Assembly (NCBI GenBank): GCA_030435675.1
Contig: CM059625.1
Location: 10,602,001-10,666,000, forward strand
From: Steinernema hermaphroditum
Lineage: Eukaryota; Nematoda; Chromadorea; Rhabditida; Steinernematidae
Direction: 5' to 3'
DNA length: 64,000 bases
Shown: piece after piece, positions 12,883 through 27,293 of the stretch
Position numbering within the stretch: the first letter of the stretch is position 1
Layout: every line of letters starts with the position of its first letter
Program-made: the position numbers and the translations under genes
The notes under the pieces: generated by a model
Database searches by the model: none
What the model was told of the DNA's origin: nothing
Seen by the model: the letters and a program-made list of their open reading frames with translations, nothing else

Positions 12883-13374
12883 GCTTGAAGGTAGGACCTT
12901 ATAGATACAAAAGACGTGAACCTCTCTCTATTGCTGAAAGATTTTGCACTAATCGAGAGTAATCGGACAACTCACACACGCCTTTGCCCTTACACCGCAC
13001 TCATTAGGAGCGCCGCTAATGTCTTTTTCCCGATTATTCCTGTTTAAGCATCTGAAGAGTGTTTCCGCGATTTGTTTAAGAAGCGCGTCTACTCGGAAGC
13101 GGCAGCAATCACGCATGACCATAATGCATTCTTTAATAATGAATGCTCTCCCATAAAGGTAGATTCACTTCGGGCGAAGACAATCGGAGGACGGAAGTGT
13201 GTGCAAAAGGAAGCAGCCCTTTGCTCGTTGAAGCTTATTTGAAAGGTCTTGCGAATAAAGAACGTCCCCTGCGGGTGCACAGCACAGAGAAACTTCACGT
13301 TACGATAATCGATTCGAATTCACATGTAGTAATTAAATTGTCCACCTCAAAAATGACGATTGAAGTGCTGTGGG
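12883..13374. other. Gene-free spacer
   Basis: No supported exon between the possible small gene and the calmodulin-like gene. It may hold promoter or leader sequence for the latter. Confidence 0.45.
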
Positions 13375-13960
13375 ATGGTTTCAATGGGAAAAAAATCGGT
13401 TTCAGATTTTCGAAAGGCGTTCAAGTTCTTCGATGCCAACAATGATGGATTCATCACACAGGAGGAATTAGAAAGCGCTATGAACAAATGTGGTCAGTAT
13501 CCGTCGAAGCTCGAACTTCGATTCATCATGTCACAGGGTGACAGAGATCGTAAGTTTATTCGTGCAACACTGAGTCTCAAAGAGGACTCCTGCAGAAAAT
13601 GGCGTAATCACCTTCGACGAATTCACGGCGCTGATGCGCGAAAATGAATGCCGAAACAAATACTCGCGTCATCAGCTTCGCGAGCAGTTCCAGATGTTCG
13701 ACAAAGTGAGGACATTCAGTAGGCGTAAGAGTCGACAAGTATTGCTTTTAGGATAACGATGGCTACATCGAACGTAGTGAAATGACCGGGATCGTAAGAG
13801 AGCTGAGTCTTGGACGGTACTTCCCCAACCAGGTGATCGATCAGCTCTTCCGCGAAGCTGACGTCGATGGCGATGGACGAATCAGTTTCGAGGGTTCGCG
13901 CTATAGATGGAAATTTATTATTAATCTGCCGTTCCAGAGTTCGTCATGGCTGTCAACTGA
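13375..13960 (+). CDS. Calmodulin-like four-EF-hand protein
   Basis: A calcium sensor of calmodulin/troponin-C type. Four exons (13375-13549, 13596-13705, 13752-13893, 13938-13960) give 149 residues, the usual calmodulin length. All four EF loops look able to bind calcium: DANNDGFITQEE, DRDQNGVITFDE (split by intron 1), DKDNDGYIERSE and DVDGDGRISFEE. It ends EFVMAVN. It is clearly diverged from true calmodulin, so it belongs with the nematode cal- or TNC-like paralogues. The start at 13375 gives the short MVSMGKKSVSDFRKAF leader before EF1. An ATG 15 bp upstream in the same frame is an alternative. It is convergent with the LRR gene, stop to stop 121 bp apart. Confidence 0.9.
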
Positions 13961-14081
13961 CTTTGCCGTTTCTCTACCGTCTCTCGATGTACATGTCGTC
14001 GAAGTCCGCACTTTACGTTCACTCTTTCCTTCGTTTTAAACATTTACGATTAGACAATTTTATTTCCGTTGACAAATACAT

Positions 14082-16415
14082 TTACACGTTCACGGGGTCA
14101 AAGTCATTCTGAAGCTGTTTCTGATCGTCGTCAGAACGAGCTGTTAGGTTACTGTAGCCGATATGAGGCATGTCAGGCTTGTAGAAGACGTTGGTGCATC
14201 GGCCCTTCACCCAGAAGAGCGATCCGCCGATGAGAAAAAGAAGAATGCAGTAGAGAAGGAAGAAAGCTTCAACGGCATCAGAAAAGTTGAAGCCGCACGT
14301 GTGAGTGGCTTTGGTGATCTCCACTCCCTCAAGACGAGGCGGCAGGGCACATCTGGATATGAGTGAATTAGGCGGTGCTATATGGACTCATACCTCGGGG
14401 TGTCTTTGTATCTAATGGCAGGAGAGGCAAGGAAGTCCGTGTGGCAATTGCAAAGAAGTGGGTTTCCCTCAAGACGGAATTCTTCGAGGCTCTCGAAGTC
14501 GTACAGTCCTTCGGGAAGTGCACTAATATTGCAGTTGGCAAAGTTGATTTTCGTGACGTTGCTAGCCCGTTCGCCTTCTTGACTAGCCATTCCGAATGCG
14601 TTTATATCAATATGGTACAGTTGTTTTGAGTTTGAAAAGTCAATTTCCTGTAAACTGCCAGATATGGTACGCACATTAAAGAAATATTCATATCGACAAC
14701 AATTCGTGTTTGTCTTATTGGGTTAGCGAGAAAGTTCGTGCCGTTTTAAGGATTTTGGTGCCAGATCGTCAATAAGAAGCAAAAGAAGCCTTGAGTCGGA
14801 GTTCTGAGTCGGACGATTTCTGTAACCACAATCGATGGTGAAAATCGGCACAATTGTGGCTCAATTGCATGGTTACAGAAACCAAAGCGACTCAGACTCT
14901 TAACACGGACCCGGACTCCGAGTGCGACGAACTCCAAAGTGGACTCGGACTCGGGCTATTATTATTGGTTTCCTGTATATTAGAAGATCTAATCTTCGCT
15001 CACCTCTAAGTTCTTCAGATCACAGAACGCACAACTGTCGATGTGATACATATAGGTAAGATTGGTCATGATGAGTTTCTTGATTTGGTGGTCGGATTTC
15101 AATGATCGGTCTTTGAATTCAGCCACGTGCGTCTTGCTCATGTCGAGAATCTCGAGGTGGGTGATCGAGTTCACGGCTTTTGGAATCTTTACAAACTTGT
15201 TGCCACGAAGCGAGAGGCGTTTAAGGTTTCTGAGAAGAAATAAACGTAGATTCGGCAAACAACGAAATTTACTCACATAAGCTCATCGAAAACGTCCACT
15301 GGAAGTTTTTCGATATTACAGTAATCCATGCTCAGTTCTTGCAGGTTGCTCAGACCCAGAAAGGATTTCTTCGAGAAGTTCGTCAAAACATTTCCATCGA
15401 GAACGAGAGTATGGAGATTACCCAAATTTTTAAAAACGCCATCGGGCAGCTCAGCAATATCGTTATAATCCAAGAAGAGTTTATGAAGTTTGAAGCCTAG
15501 ATCGTCGTGGAACATTTCTCTGGAAGCCAAATGTTTTATGGGCAACAGAACTCAGAGTTACTGTCGTAGATGTTTAAGGTTATTGTGGGACAGGCGCAAA
15601 ACCTTCAAACTATCCATGTTTTCGAAGGCGTTTTTCCCAATGTAGTTTATGAGATTGTCGGACAAGTCCAAATCTGTCAGCTTCTTAGCTACCGATGGCA
15701 ACACTTGCTTCTAAAGTACATAAATTACAGAACTTTGAGATGGTGGATAATACTCGTTAAAATTCTCCTGCTAAACGCATGTGAATGTCAATTTCGTTGT
15801 AAGTGTTCTATTGTAACTCGAAAAGGGGCAATAACACAAAGGGTCGTCTTTATCCGAGAGCACCTTTATTTTTCTGCAACCTCACAACTCATAAACGCGG
15901 CTGCGCACGAATTCGCACTCTAGGTTCTAAAAACCAAGCCCCAAGGGCGGCTGTGGCTCATTGCCAACGTGTTTGATTTCTAATTGGTCGGGTCAGTTCT
16001 ACGGCGTTTTGCCTGCTTTCCGGTGCACGCAGAAAAACGCACACATCATTTAGGATATGAAAATAATGGCAACGGATGTTGGATGATATTCCACACAACA
16101 TTAAGTATACATGTTACACCTCACCGAATGCAGTTTTCTAATTCCGGAGCCTCTCAGGTGAACTCGTACTGGTTCGTAGTTTTTGGGAAAAGAGAGACAT
16201 GCGGTGTTCAGAGAGAAATATTGACCCTCATCTTTGAACCGTGCGTAATCACAAATCACAGTTGGTTCATTGTCGTGGGTGCATGTACAGTTGACTGCCG
16301 AGTTGTCCCCGCAGACGAGCTCCGAGACATCGCTATTCTCATCGGATTCGCCTGCACAAACCCCGTGAAAACAAAGTAACTGCAGGCAAACGACAAGGCA
16401 CAGAAACTTCTGCAT
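14082..16415 (-). CDS. Single-pass leucine-rich-repeat membrane protein
   Basis: A cell-surface LRR protein, presumably for adhesion or recognition. Six exons (16125-16415, 15562-15710, 15277-15519, 15004-15229, 14394-14647, 14082-14352) give 477 residues with all phases consistent. It starts with a signal peptide (MQKFLCLVVCLQLLCFHGVC), then a cysteine-rich N-terminal cap. Several LRRs follow, for example LTDLDLSDNLINYIGKNAF, LHTLVLDGNVLTNF and LKRLSLRGNKFVKIP. A C-terminal cap has NPLLCNCHTDFL. Near residue 430 is one membrane helix (AFFLLYCILLFLIGGSLFWV), followed by a cytoplasmic tail of about 40 residues. The start follows a tttcag acceptor. An AATAAA on the minus strand lies 18 nt past the stop. 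I cannot assign it to a named LRR family. Confidence 0.88.
14778..14940. repeat. Inverted repeat inside an LRR-gene intron
   Basis: Two arms share GAGTCTGAGTCG-type sequence and TTTCTGTAACCA in opposite orientation (about 14790-14827 and 14869-14900) around a spacer of about 45 bp. GGACTC/GAGTCC repeats flank the right arm. It lies in the 14648-15003 intron. It looks like a small foldback or MITE copy. Confidence 0.6.
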
Positions 16416-17086
16416 AGCCGCCTGAAAATTTCAGATCCTTAGAAATCGTTAAAAACGATAGAGTGATGTGAAGCGAATAGAGAGAAAAGGAACGATCGTC
16501 CACGGCCGTCAACATCGGAGTCATCCCAATAAAGTCACAGTGATAAGGACGGGAGGGAGCTTGTGTACTTTTCCGGTGACGCGTTCGGAAAACGAAACCG
16601 TCACCTCCCCATCGGTGGAAGGTAACAGACAGCAGACGATCTTCACTTGCAACCACTGGTCGAACTGACTAATTACAACCTCACCATACTGTGCCTAAGT
16701 CACAAAATGTAGTTCAAAGCTTATACAAATTGCTATAATCTTCTCGAGAACACATGATGTTGGCGTTGGCCAACGTGAAAGGGCTAGTCATGTTGGTGTT
16801 CGTTGTGGCAGAGCAATCTTTATGCTATCAAAAGAATCATCAAGCCAGTGAACTAGTGTACAAGAGCAAAGGACATCCTGATGCGACATGCCGCACCCAC
16901 CCATATAAAACTATAATAAAGAATATTGTCCGTTCGTCGGAAATATACGAAATACCAACGGCATTTCCCCGTTAATGAAGAAACAGTGTATATATAATAA
17001 TAGTAGAATAAATGGTGGAGATCTAGTTGTAGATTACAGGTCAGTTATGGATGTATCCACAACACAACCACATAACGATAAGAAAT
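16416..17086. other. Spacer between LRR and CCDC6-like genes
   Basis: Upstream sequence of the LRR gene, and the 3' region of the CCDC6-like gene, which is on the same strand. No other gene is supported. Short open frames at 16468-16668 and 16754-16975 show no domain. Confidence 0.45.
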
Positions 17087-18103
17087 CTAGCAATTTTGAG
17101 CGCCGCTCGAACTTGGCGATGCTTCGACGCTTTCGTACTGTGAAAGACGATTCTGCATGGTTCTAAACAGAAATATACAAAAGATAACATGATGATGAAC
17201 TCTTAACAGTTACCGTTTCTCAGATTCCAGCTTGCTAATTCTCTTCCCCAGCGTATTAAAAAGTGACTCTTGTTCCTGCTCCAGTGAGTTCTCTAGGTCC
17301 ACCTTTTCCTTTCTCATCGTTTCCAGAGACTGGAATTTCGAAACGATAGATTTTAATACACTCAATCACTTACGTTCTGATGAGTTTGAATTTCTCCTTC
17401 AAGGCGACGGATCTTCTCCAACAAGTTGCTCTCAACCCAGCTTTGCTCTTGAGCCAAACGCCCAGCCAATTCATTGCGTTCGCTTTCGAGCTACAATTTT
17501 CGATGTTATGTTGGATGGCAAGACTGGAAGAGGGCTACCTGAGACAGCTTCCGAGTCAGATCGTTGGTGAGGTACTCTTCCTCCTGCTCGTACATAAGCG
17601 CTAGCGACTCCTTGTCATTCTTGAGCTTCTGTATACGCTTCAGAAGCATGTTGGAAATGTATTCCTCCTCCTGCTCCACGCGCGCTTGCATGCGCACAGC
17701 CGACTCCCGAATGCATTTGTTTTGGTTCTCCAAAAGCTTGACTTTGGCTTTCATTTGCTCTGCAAATGCCTAGAATGATACAGGAGCTGTTAACGTAGAC
17801 AAGTAAGCGGAGCATACTTGGGCAGCATTGCGTTCCTTTAGAAGGTCGAGGGCTTTTTTCGCAAAATAGGCAATATTTTGCCTGGCATAGGTCAAATCCT
17901 TGGTAAGGACATCAGTCATCAGTTTATCCGTAATCAGAGGCACCGATGAAAAATCGATCGTTCCTGTAGATGTCAAGGGGATGCCTACGGTTGCCACAGA
18001 TAATACAATCAATAATATCCTAATTACCTCTGATGCCTTCTTCACCGCTGGCTTTACATTCGTCGAGAATATCGCCGGTACTTGGAATTTCGTTGATATT
18101 CAT
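17087..18103 (-). CDS. CCDC6-like coiled-coil protein
   Basis: Homologue of coiled-coil domain protein 6 (H4/PTC), a cytoskeleton and DNA-damage associated protein in vertebrates. Six exons (18028-18103, 17818-17963, 17539-17769, 17374-17490, 17214-17329, 17087-17162) give 253 residues. The family hallmark is repeated acidic heptads: [56 protein letters not shown] and [19 protein letters not shown]. These match the EQEEEF..N.L..K blocks of human CCDC6 in order. The N-terminus ([16 protein letters not shown]) and the short Ser-rich C-terminus are not conserved. It is shorter than human CCDC6 because the proline-rich tail is missing. Confidence 0.85.
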
Positions 18104-19189
18104 TTCCCGTTCGAGGTTTACCCAATGTGAATCTGAAACGACGCTTTCTGCATAAAAGCAAAAGCATACACAATCCCAACTCGCGCGTTCTCTATGTGGG
18201 AATGTGGTCTACGTTCTCCGACACAGTGCCACACTGTTTCCAAGCTGCTTCGCTTCGGCGATGCTCCGACAACGTTGTGACCGCTCATCTCGCACACCGC
18301 CGTCCCACACGCTTCCCGTAGCGCGACTGACTGTTTCCACCTTTCAAATACTTTTGGACTTGTCGTCTAGTCTGATTTTTGTCTTGTCCCGTTTTTGTAA
18401 AAATTCATTTTGAAGTGCATGGATGTTGACGAAACAGAACGGTTCGTGCGTGCAGAATCTAGGCCTACAGATGTGGTAGCGCGGTTGGCCGCTCAACTGG
18501 GAGAGAATCCGGCCGAAAGATGTCCGATTGCGATTCAAAGGACAACACACATAAACTGAACTAGCGCCCTGCCATGCCCCTAACATAAGGCTAATGCGCT
18601 TCACAATCACTCTCTAAGACAGAATATTCAAGCAATAAGTAGGAATAATTAAAGTGAAACCATCTTAAAAATTAACCGCATAAAGCCGCTTTGAAACGAA
18701 TTCGTTGCGTACGAAATGCAACGGAAATGCAGCTGCAGCATGAATATAATAATCCATCTTTCATCAATGAAAACTGAAAACGGTTGCAGGAGGCAAGAAA
18801 GTGACACCGGGAGCAAACTAACTGGTGAGAATAAACGAACGCGTCCGCATGTTATTCGCACCACGCGCGGCAACGCAATCAACGCACCGTCAAAACTAAA
18901 TCATCAAGATTTTCGTGGTGGAAACCCAGAAAACAGTTTTCGACCGTTTTCACAACAACATCCCTTAAATACCAAAAAATCAAACGGCAGCCCTCGCGTG
19001 TGGGAAAGACTAGTAAGGAACTCGTAAAGCCCATAGTCAGCGTCGCGTAGACTGGTATTTTTAGTCCGCGCATGAGATGTGTTGAAATTTTGAGTCCCGC
19101 CACGATTTGCTTGTGTTTTGCCGACTGCACATCAAACTTGAACTTGAAACATGTCGCGAGGTTCTAGTTTATGAAACGACAAAGCCTTC
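18104..19189. other. Gene-free stretch
   Basis: Upstream of the CCDC6-like gene. No coding exon supported in either strand. Confidence 0.45.
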
Positions 19190-20015
19190 ACGAAGGGTCC
19201 ATGGGAGCTTATACCAGAACAACTCATACCAGGACAACTCATACCACGGACAGCTCATATCGCGGACAGCCCATACCAAGGCAACTCATACCGCATCACA
19301 CATTTCACAGCATTTTTTACGTTTTTTTTTCAAAAGTGTGGCTGCACGCTCCATAGCTATGCTTTCGGTCCAACATGCGTCTAATAAGTTCTACTTAGGC
19401 TAATAGCTTCACGCATTTTTCAGCATGGTCTTCTGTCTACATATACATGTCCTTTTATCGGCTGTATTCCTTAAAAATTTGTAAGTGTTTTAGGCACAAC
19501 ATGTCTTAAATTTTGCATATTGCTTAAAATAACATACATTTACATATTTTGCACATACCGTAGGTCTAGGATGGACCGATATGAGAAGCACCCGAAAGAG
19601 GATGGCGCCTAAGTCAAGCCTGGACGTTAGCCCATGCGCAAAATGAATACGGGGCTCGCTTCGCTCGTCCGCAACCTTAAATATTTAGACATTGTCCTAA
19701 GCCGAAGCCTAAGCCAAGCCGGGGTTTGACGAAGCCACCACGGCTCGCCCTGCGGGCTCGCTTAAAATCTATAGGCATGAGCTTAAACCGGAGTCTAAGC
19801 CAAGCCTAGATGTTAGACCGCACGGCAAAATGAATACACAACCTTCATTATCTAAGCACAAGCTTAAGCCAGCGCCTAAGACCAACCTATGTCGTGTATT
19901 TTGTGCAACTGTCGTCGCGCAATTGTCGGCACACCGCGGTATGAGCTGTCCTGGTATAAGTTGTCCATGGTATGAGTTGACCTGGTATGAGCTGTCCTGA
20001 GCCCCTTCACGGAAT
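19190..20015. repeat. Foldback element with inverted 15-16 bp tandem arrays
   Basis: The left array (19211-19293) has about five copies of an ATACC-A-GGACAACTC unit. The right array (19939-19998) has about four copies in reverse orientation (GGTATGAGCTGTCCT type). Outside the arrays is a second inverted match, TTCACGAAGGG at about 19190 and CCCCTTCACGG at about 20003. The interior holds diverged direct repeats: a segment ending in GCAAAATGAATAC occurs at 19608-19650 and again at 19793-19836, and several CCTAAGCCAAGCC-like units lie between. There is no transposase frame, so this looks like a non-autonomous foldback or MITE. Confidence 0.72.
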
Positions 20016-20374
20016 GGTACACTAACAGATCATCGTGCTGGGACCACCCTTGCGAATTTCTGACACCCACGGCGTGTCAGCGCTATTGAAACCACAAAAC
20101 CGTCCGCGCTTTCGTGGCAGATCCACAGCACTTTTTTCCTACGTGGGTAAAAATGCATTTTTCTCTGCGAAGAAGTCGAATTTCCTAAATCCAACAGGCG
20201 AATCGATGGCAACTTCTCTGAGATTCTGCAGATTAAGGCATGTAAAAGGGATCGGCCGTATACACCTATACAATAGTAACCTATTCACTAGTAGTGACTT
20301 AAAACCTGACCCGGAGGACCTTCAACATCAGCTGGCCCGTTCAGTTCGATGGTCAGTCGCTCAGTCGCTTAGCA

Positions 20375-20677
20375 ATGAATTTATATCATGTTCAGATCGT
20401 CATTCACAACGACGGAGGACAAGAAAGTCGCTCTTGGTGGATGGAAATGATCCAATTACTGAATACCTTCCTGAACAATCCGGAGTTCTGGCGTTATATG
20501 CAGCAATCGAAGCGTGAGACACGGGATCAAGGTACTCAAACGGATGAAGCTGGACGCACAGGTCCGGAGCGCCAGCGCGTTACCTCCATCGTTAACAACG
20601 AATCTGAGGAAATGATATATATCAGCGACGATGATGACGACTTCATCAACGACGATGATGATGATATTTTCGTATAA
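20375..20677 (+). CDS. Small acidic-tailed protein, unknown
   Basis: A 100-residue single-exon frame. It starts MNLYHVQIVIHNDGGQ two nucleotides after a cttag acceptor, so it may be spliced to an unseen leader or trans-spliced. The middle has a tryptophan-rich helix (SWWMEMIQLLNTFL). It is followed by GTQTD, which resembles the TQT core of dynein light chain LC8 ligands. The C-terminus is a run of aspartates (ISDDDDDF and NDDDDDIF). No family recognised. The skewed composition and good start context argue for a real gene. An overlapping frame (20035-20517) looks like a shadow. Confidence 0.45.
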   Translation: MNLYHVQIVIHNDGGQESRSWWMEMIQLLNTFLNNPEFWRYMQQSKRETRDQGTQTDEAGRTGPERQRVTSIVNNESEEMIYISDDDDDFINDDDDDIFV

Positions 20678-20849
20678 GCGTGTTTGGTTCTTGCCAATGT
20701 GAACATGTTAATGCCTGTGTCAGTTTACGGTTTACCCTAAAGCCGTTCAGTGGTGGAATACGAGTCTCAGATCGTATGTTGAACACAGTATTCGCCAATT
20801 GTTTATCTATCTTTTAAATAGATTGAAATAACATTTACAAAAAAAAGAC

Positions 20850-23542
<2,693 letters not shown>

Positions 23543-25496
23543 AGTGTTTCTGCAAGCAGAAGAACTCATTAAAACCTTTCCAAGTAAAAAAAAGCAGAAG
23601 TTACGAAGGAATACTTGTTGTGACGAAGCGTCACCTCTCACCGAAGCGAAAATAATGTGATAAGAAAACTAGTTCCTATCCAAGTCGGCCAGCGATACAC
23701 ACTATCAAAAATCAGCGTCCATGCGCTCACTACAAAGTACAACGAAAATCTAGACATACAAGACAATACAAATGAAGGTTACACGGAACATTTCTACACG
23801 TCTCAATTGATACCAGCGAAAATCGCATCAAGCAGCGAACGGCAAGCTTGCGAAATCGCAACGGCTGTCGCACTGATCAGCAAAAACGAACGGCTTTGAA
23901 ATCAAAACGATGGCGGACTTGACTGAGTATCATTTCAACCGACGAGAACATTCGACGATACCAACAACGCAAAATGGCGGCGGAGCAGCGTCGCCGTCAG
24001 CCGTCTTCACTGTTGATGTCGAGCGGGTGGAGAACAAGCACAGGGAGGAAGCGACGTATTCTATATTATCGGCGACGCTGAGCACGGGGCAGCAATAACA
24101 AACAGAAAATAACTATTTATAAGTACAAGTCGATGCATTAAAACGTCAATCTATGCATTCGTTGCGCCTAATCACTTATGGCTGAAAAGACGCCTTTACT
24201 CATATTGCACAGATAAACATATTTGAGCGGTGTGTCGACGTATCTCTTTTTTGTAAAATATATACTTGATTATACTCAACTCAACAATATACTCAACACA
24301 AGACATTTATGAGTTGTGGGTGAAAGAGAGCAAACGAAAAGGCTTCAGTGGTGTTGCGGTGCAGTAAATGTCACAACCCAGTAGAAAAAAATTAGACCGA
24401 ACAGCAAAACAAATTCCAATATGCGATCAAACAGCGAAAATTTGATCCCGAAGATTTTTGAATGGATCATTTCGCTGGATTTAACCCGGGCACAACTCTA
24501 CACAGCAATGAAACTCCTGTTAGCTTTGAACCTGTATACCGTCGCGTACCTTTATCTGACTGATGCACACCCCAATAGTTTTCTCACCGTTGGAATTTCA
24601 CAACCCACGGAATAGTGTATCGCATGGAATGCTGTACTTAAATGGAACGCTTGTTTTTTATGGTTTCGTGTAATAGTTTGGCTTATATAATGTATTTCGC
24701 CAAATATCTATTTCCAGGTATATGTATTCCATACACCATTGAACTGTCCATAAAGTTTTTCACTGTTATAGATTTGTACAATTTTGGGCTCAGAAGGGAA
24801 CGGTCAATCATACAACTCTAAGATCGACGCGAGACTAGGGACAAGCGATAGGCCTAGGTGAGTATATTAAAGGGACCCGATCATAGATAAAAAACTTCTT
24901 CAACACCTCTGAAAATTCGTGTACACCTGTTTGCGGGGTCGCTGAACAGGATGGTGAAGTCCGTTTTCCGGAAAACGTGATAGTTTCCGAGAAATACCAC
25001 GATTTCCCATTGTAAAATCGAAGACCACACACGACGCTAGCTTGGCGCGTGCCCATAATGGCGTGGCGGAACAACATCGCCAGAATGTCAGCAATGTTTT
25101 AATCCGACTGTAATTTTAATCTGTAAACTGCTTTGTGCTTGTAATAGAAGTATTGTATGAGAAGAGAATGACAATCGACGTCTTAAACTCGACCAACTAG
25201 CAACTTTCTCCATATTTTTTACATCTGTTACATATATCTCGTTGCGGTGTTACATTCCTAATCCCACGGTATTCAAAAAGCGCGAGGTCGTAAAAAGCCG
25301 TTTTCGATGTCCCGAAACGAAGACGCTCCTGCCGCCAAACAATCTTGCGTGTGGGCGCAAAATGAGATTCGCTGGCTTAGACTATCTTTTGCACACAATT
25401 TTATGCGTGGTGATATTCATATCTATTTAGTTTAATAAATAGGATTCGTTAAGTCATTAGTTTTCTATCAGACGTCAGAAGGTTGGCTTCTCAACA
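23543..25496. other. Spacer between aco-2 and grp-1
   Basis: Nearly 2 kb with no firm gene. A 62-codon frame (23910-24098, starting MADLTEYHFNRREH) has a reasonable start context, and a 64-codon frame (24421-24615) has one hydrophobic stretch. Neither has a recognisable domain or clear splice sites, so I list them only as possibilities. Confidence 0.4.
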
Positions 25497-27293
25497 ATGG
25501 CTTCCTTCAACATTGCGGATCTTACTCCCGATGAAGTTCAGTCACTGGCAATAATCCGAAAACGGAAAGCTCATTTGCTCGAGGAAATTCAGGTATGTAT
25601 GGAGCGGAATCTTATCAGTGCTAGGTTGGCTTATGTTTCAGCAGATACGTGCAGAGATGGAAAATGTGAGCGCTCAGATAGAAGCTCTCGAGCCAATTGA
25701 GGATGAGTAAGTTCTCGAGCACCAAACATTTTTATATTGACAATCTTTGGCTTTAGAGCAAATCCAAAGGCGAAACAGATGTTAATGGGACGTAAAAAGT
25801 TTAACATGGACCCTAAGCGCGGAATGGAATACCTCATAGAGCAAGGACTAATTCAACGTACTCCACAAGCAGTTGCCGAATTTCTCTACAAGGGCGAAGG
25901 CTTGAGTAAGTCCGCAGTTGGGGACTATTTAGGTGAAAAAGACGAATTTCATCTTGAGGTAATGTGTTGTTGGTCCCCCATGAAATGCTCAATTAACCTA
26001 TTACCAGGTTCTGGAAAACTTTCTGAAGCTTCATGATTTTACTGACTTAATTCTTGTGCAAGCGCTTCGACAATTTCTGTGGAGTTTTCGGCTGCCAGGT
26101 GAATCACAGAAAATTGACCGTATGATGGAAATGTTCGCAAACCGATACTGTGAATTAAATCCGGGTGTTTTTAGTCATCCAGGTAAGTATTCTAAATTTG
26201 CTGTGTATATTTTATTATTTTAAGACACTTGTTACATGCTGAGTTTTGCTGTTATAATGCTCAACACATTTTTACATAATCCTAGTGTACGCGACAAACC
26301 AACATTAGACAGCTTCGTGTCCATGAACCGTGGGATAAATCAAGGTGCAGATCTTCCAAAAGAGTTGCTGCAGGTATACTGCTTTTATGATTCGGTGTTA
26401 TTGTTGCCTGTTTAGAGCCTATATGAAAGTATACGCACGGAGCCATTTAAAATCCCTGAGGATGATGGTAACGATCTGGTTCACACTTTCTTTAATCCCG
26501 ATCTTGAAGGATGGCTCTGGAAGCAAGGTAAATTGTTAGTCGACATTGTAGCCAAAATTCCGTATAGTAATTTGTCAGTAAGCAGTATTAAGATTTTGGT
26601 CGCTTGGTAAAATTTTTATACGCTTTATTCCATTGTTCACAGCGTAATATTCTTGTTTAATACCTAATCTCCTTCATTTCAGCCTCTTCTCAGATCATCA
26701 GTAAGTTTCTCTTCCTCTGTTATGTCTGCTGTGTCCGCTTGTTAACTCCATTGTGGTATTTTTTGACGCATGCTGCCCACCAGAGTTTATAAGATTGTGT
26801 GGTATACATTCAATGTTTAGGCGGCAGGTACAAAAGCTGGAAGAGGAGATGGTTTGTGTTAAATGACAATTGCTTATACTACTTTGAATATACCACGGTA
26901 TGCGGTACATTGCACGTGTCACATAACGATGTACTTCAGGATAAGGAGCCGCGAGGGATAATCCCGCTAGAAAACGTTAAGGTCCGGCAAGTTGAGGACA
27001 AATCTCGGGCAAATACATTTGAAATTTACTCTAACAATTCCGAATTTATCAAGGCTTGCAAAACCGAGCCAGACGGACGCGTTGTTGAAGGACGACATAC
27101 AGTTTACAGAATGTCAGCTGCCACTCACGAAGAAATGAATATGTGGATTGGTGCAATAGAGTAAGTATGGAGAAGGCAGGATATTATGGCAATTATAATT
27201 TTCAGACGCAGTATTAATAATGACCCATTTTTCAATATGCTGCAGCTAAGGAAGAAGGGTGTAAATTCATCCAGGTCTGTTGATCGTTCGTGA
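25497..27293 (+). CDS. grp-1: Cytohesin Arf guanine-nucleotide exchange factor
   Basis: GRP1/ARNO family GEF that activates Arf GTPases at phosphoinositide-rich membranes. Nine exons (25497-25592, 25642-25706, 25757-25958, 26008-26182, 26225-26373, 26416-26527, 26821-26897, 26940-27160, 27206-27293) give 394 residues, the usual cytohesin length. An N-terminal coiled coil is followed by a Sec7 domain with the catalytic glutamate in [14 protein letters not shown] and the motifs [12 protein letters not shown] and [19 protein letters not shown]. After the linker [13 protein letters not shown] comes the PH domain ([48 protein letters not shown]). A short basic tail, QLRKKGV, ends it. The Gly-Gly of the lipid-binding loop lies exactly at the exon 6/7 junction. 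Confidence 0.96.
26683..26700 (+). other. Candidate 18-nt microexon in the grp-1 PH loop
   Basis: In the longest grp-1 intron (26528-26820), an 18-nt segment is preceded by cttcatttcag and followed by a perfect gtaagt. It enters in phase 1 and leaves in phase 1. Inclusion turns WKQ-GGR into WKQ-ASSQIISGR without a frameshift. Vertebrate cytohesins alternate two and three glycines through a 3-nt exon at this same loop, which makes the position notable. No transcript evidence is available here. Confidence 0.45.

Noticed and set aside
13143..13445. 100-codon frame overlapping the calmodulin-like start
   Set aside because: It is out of frame with the EF-hands, and its upstream part lacks domain content.
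20035..20517. 160-codon plus-strand frame overlapping the acidic protein
   Set aside because: It runs out of the foldback element and overlaps the better-supported frame at 20375-20677.
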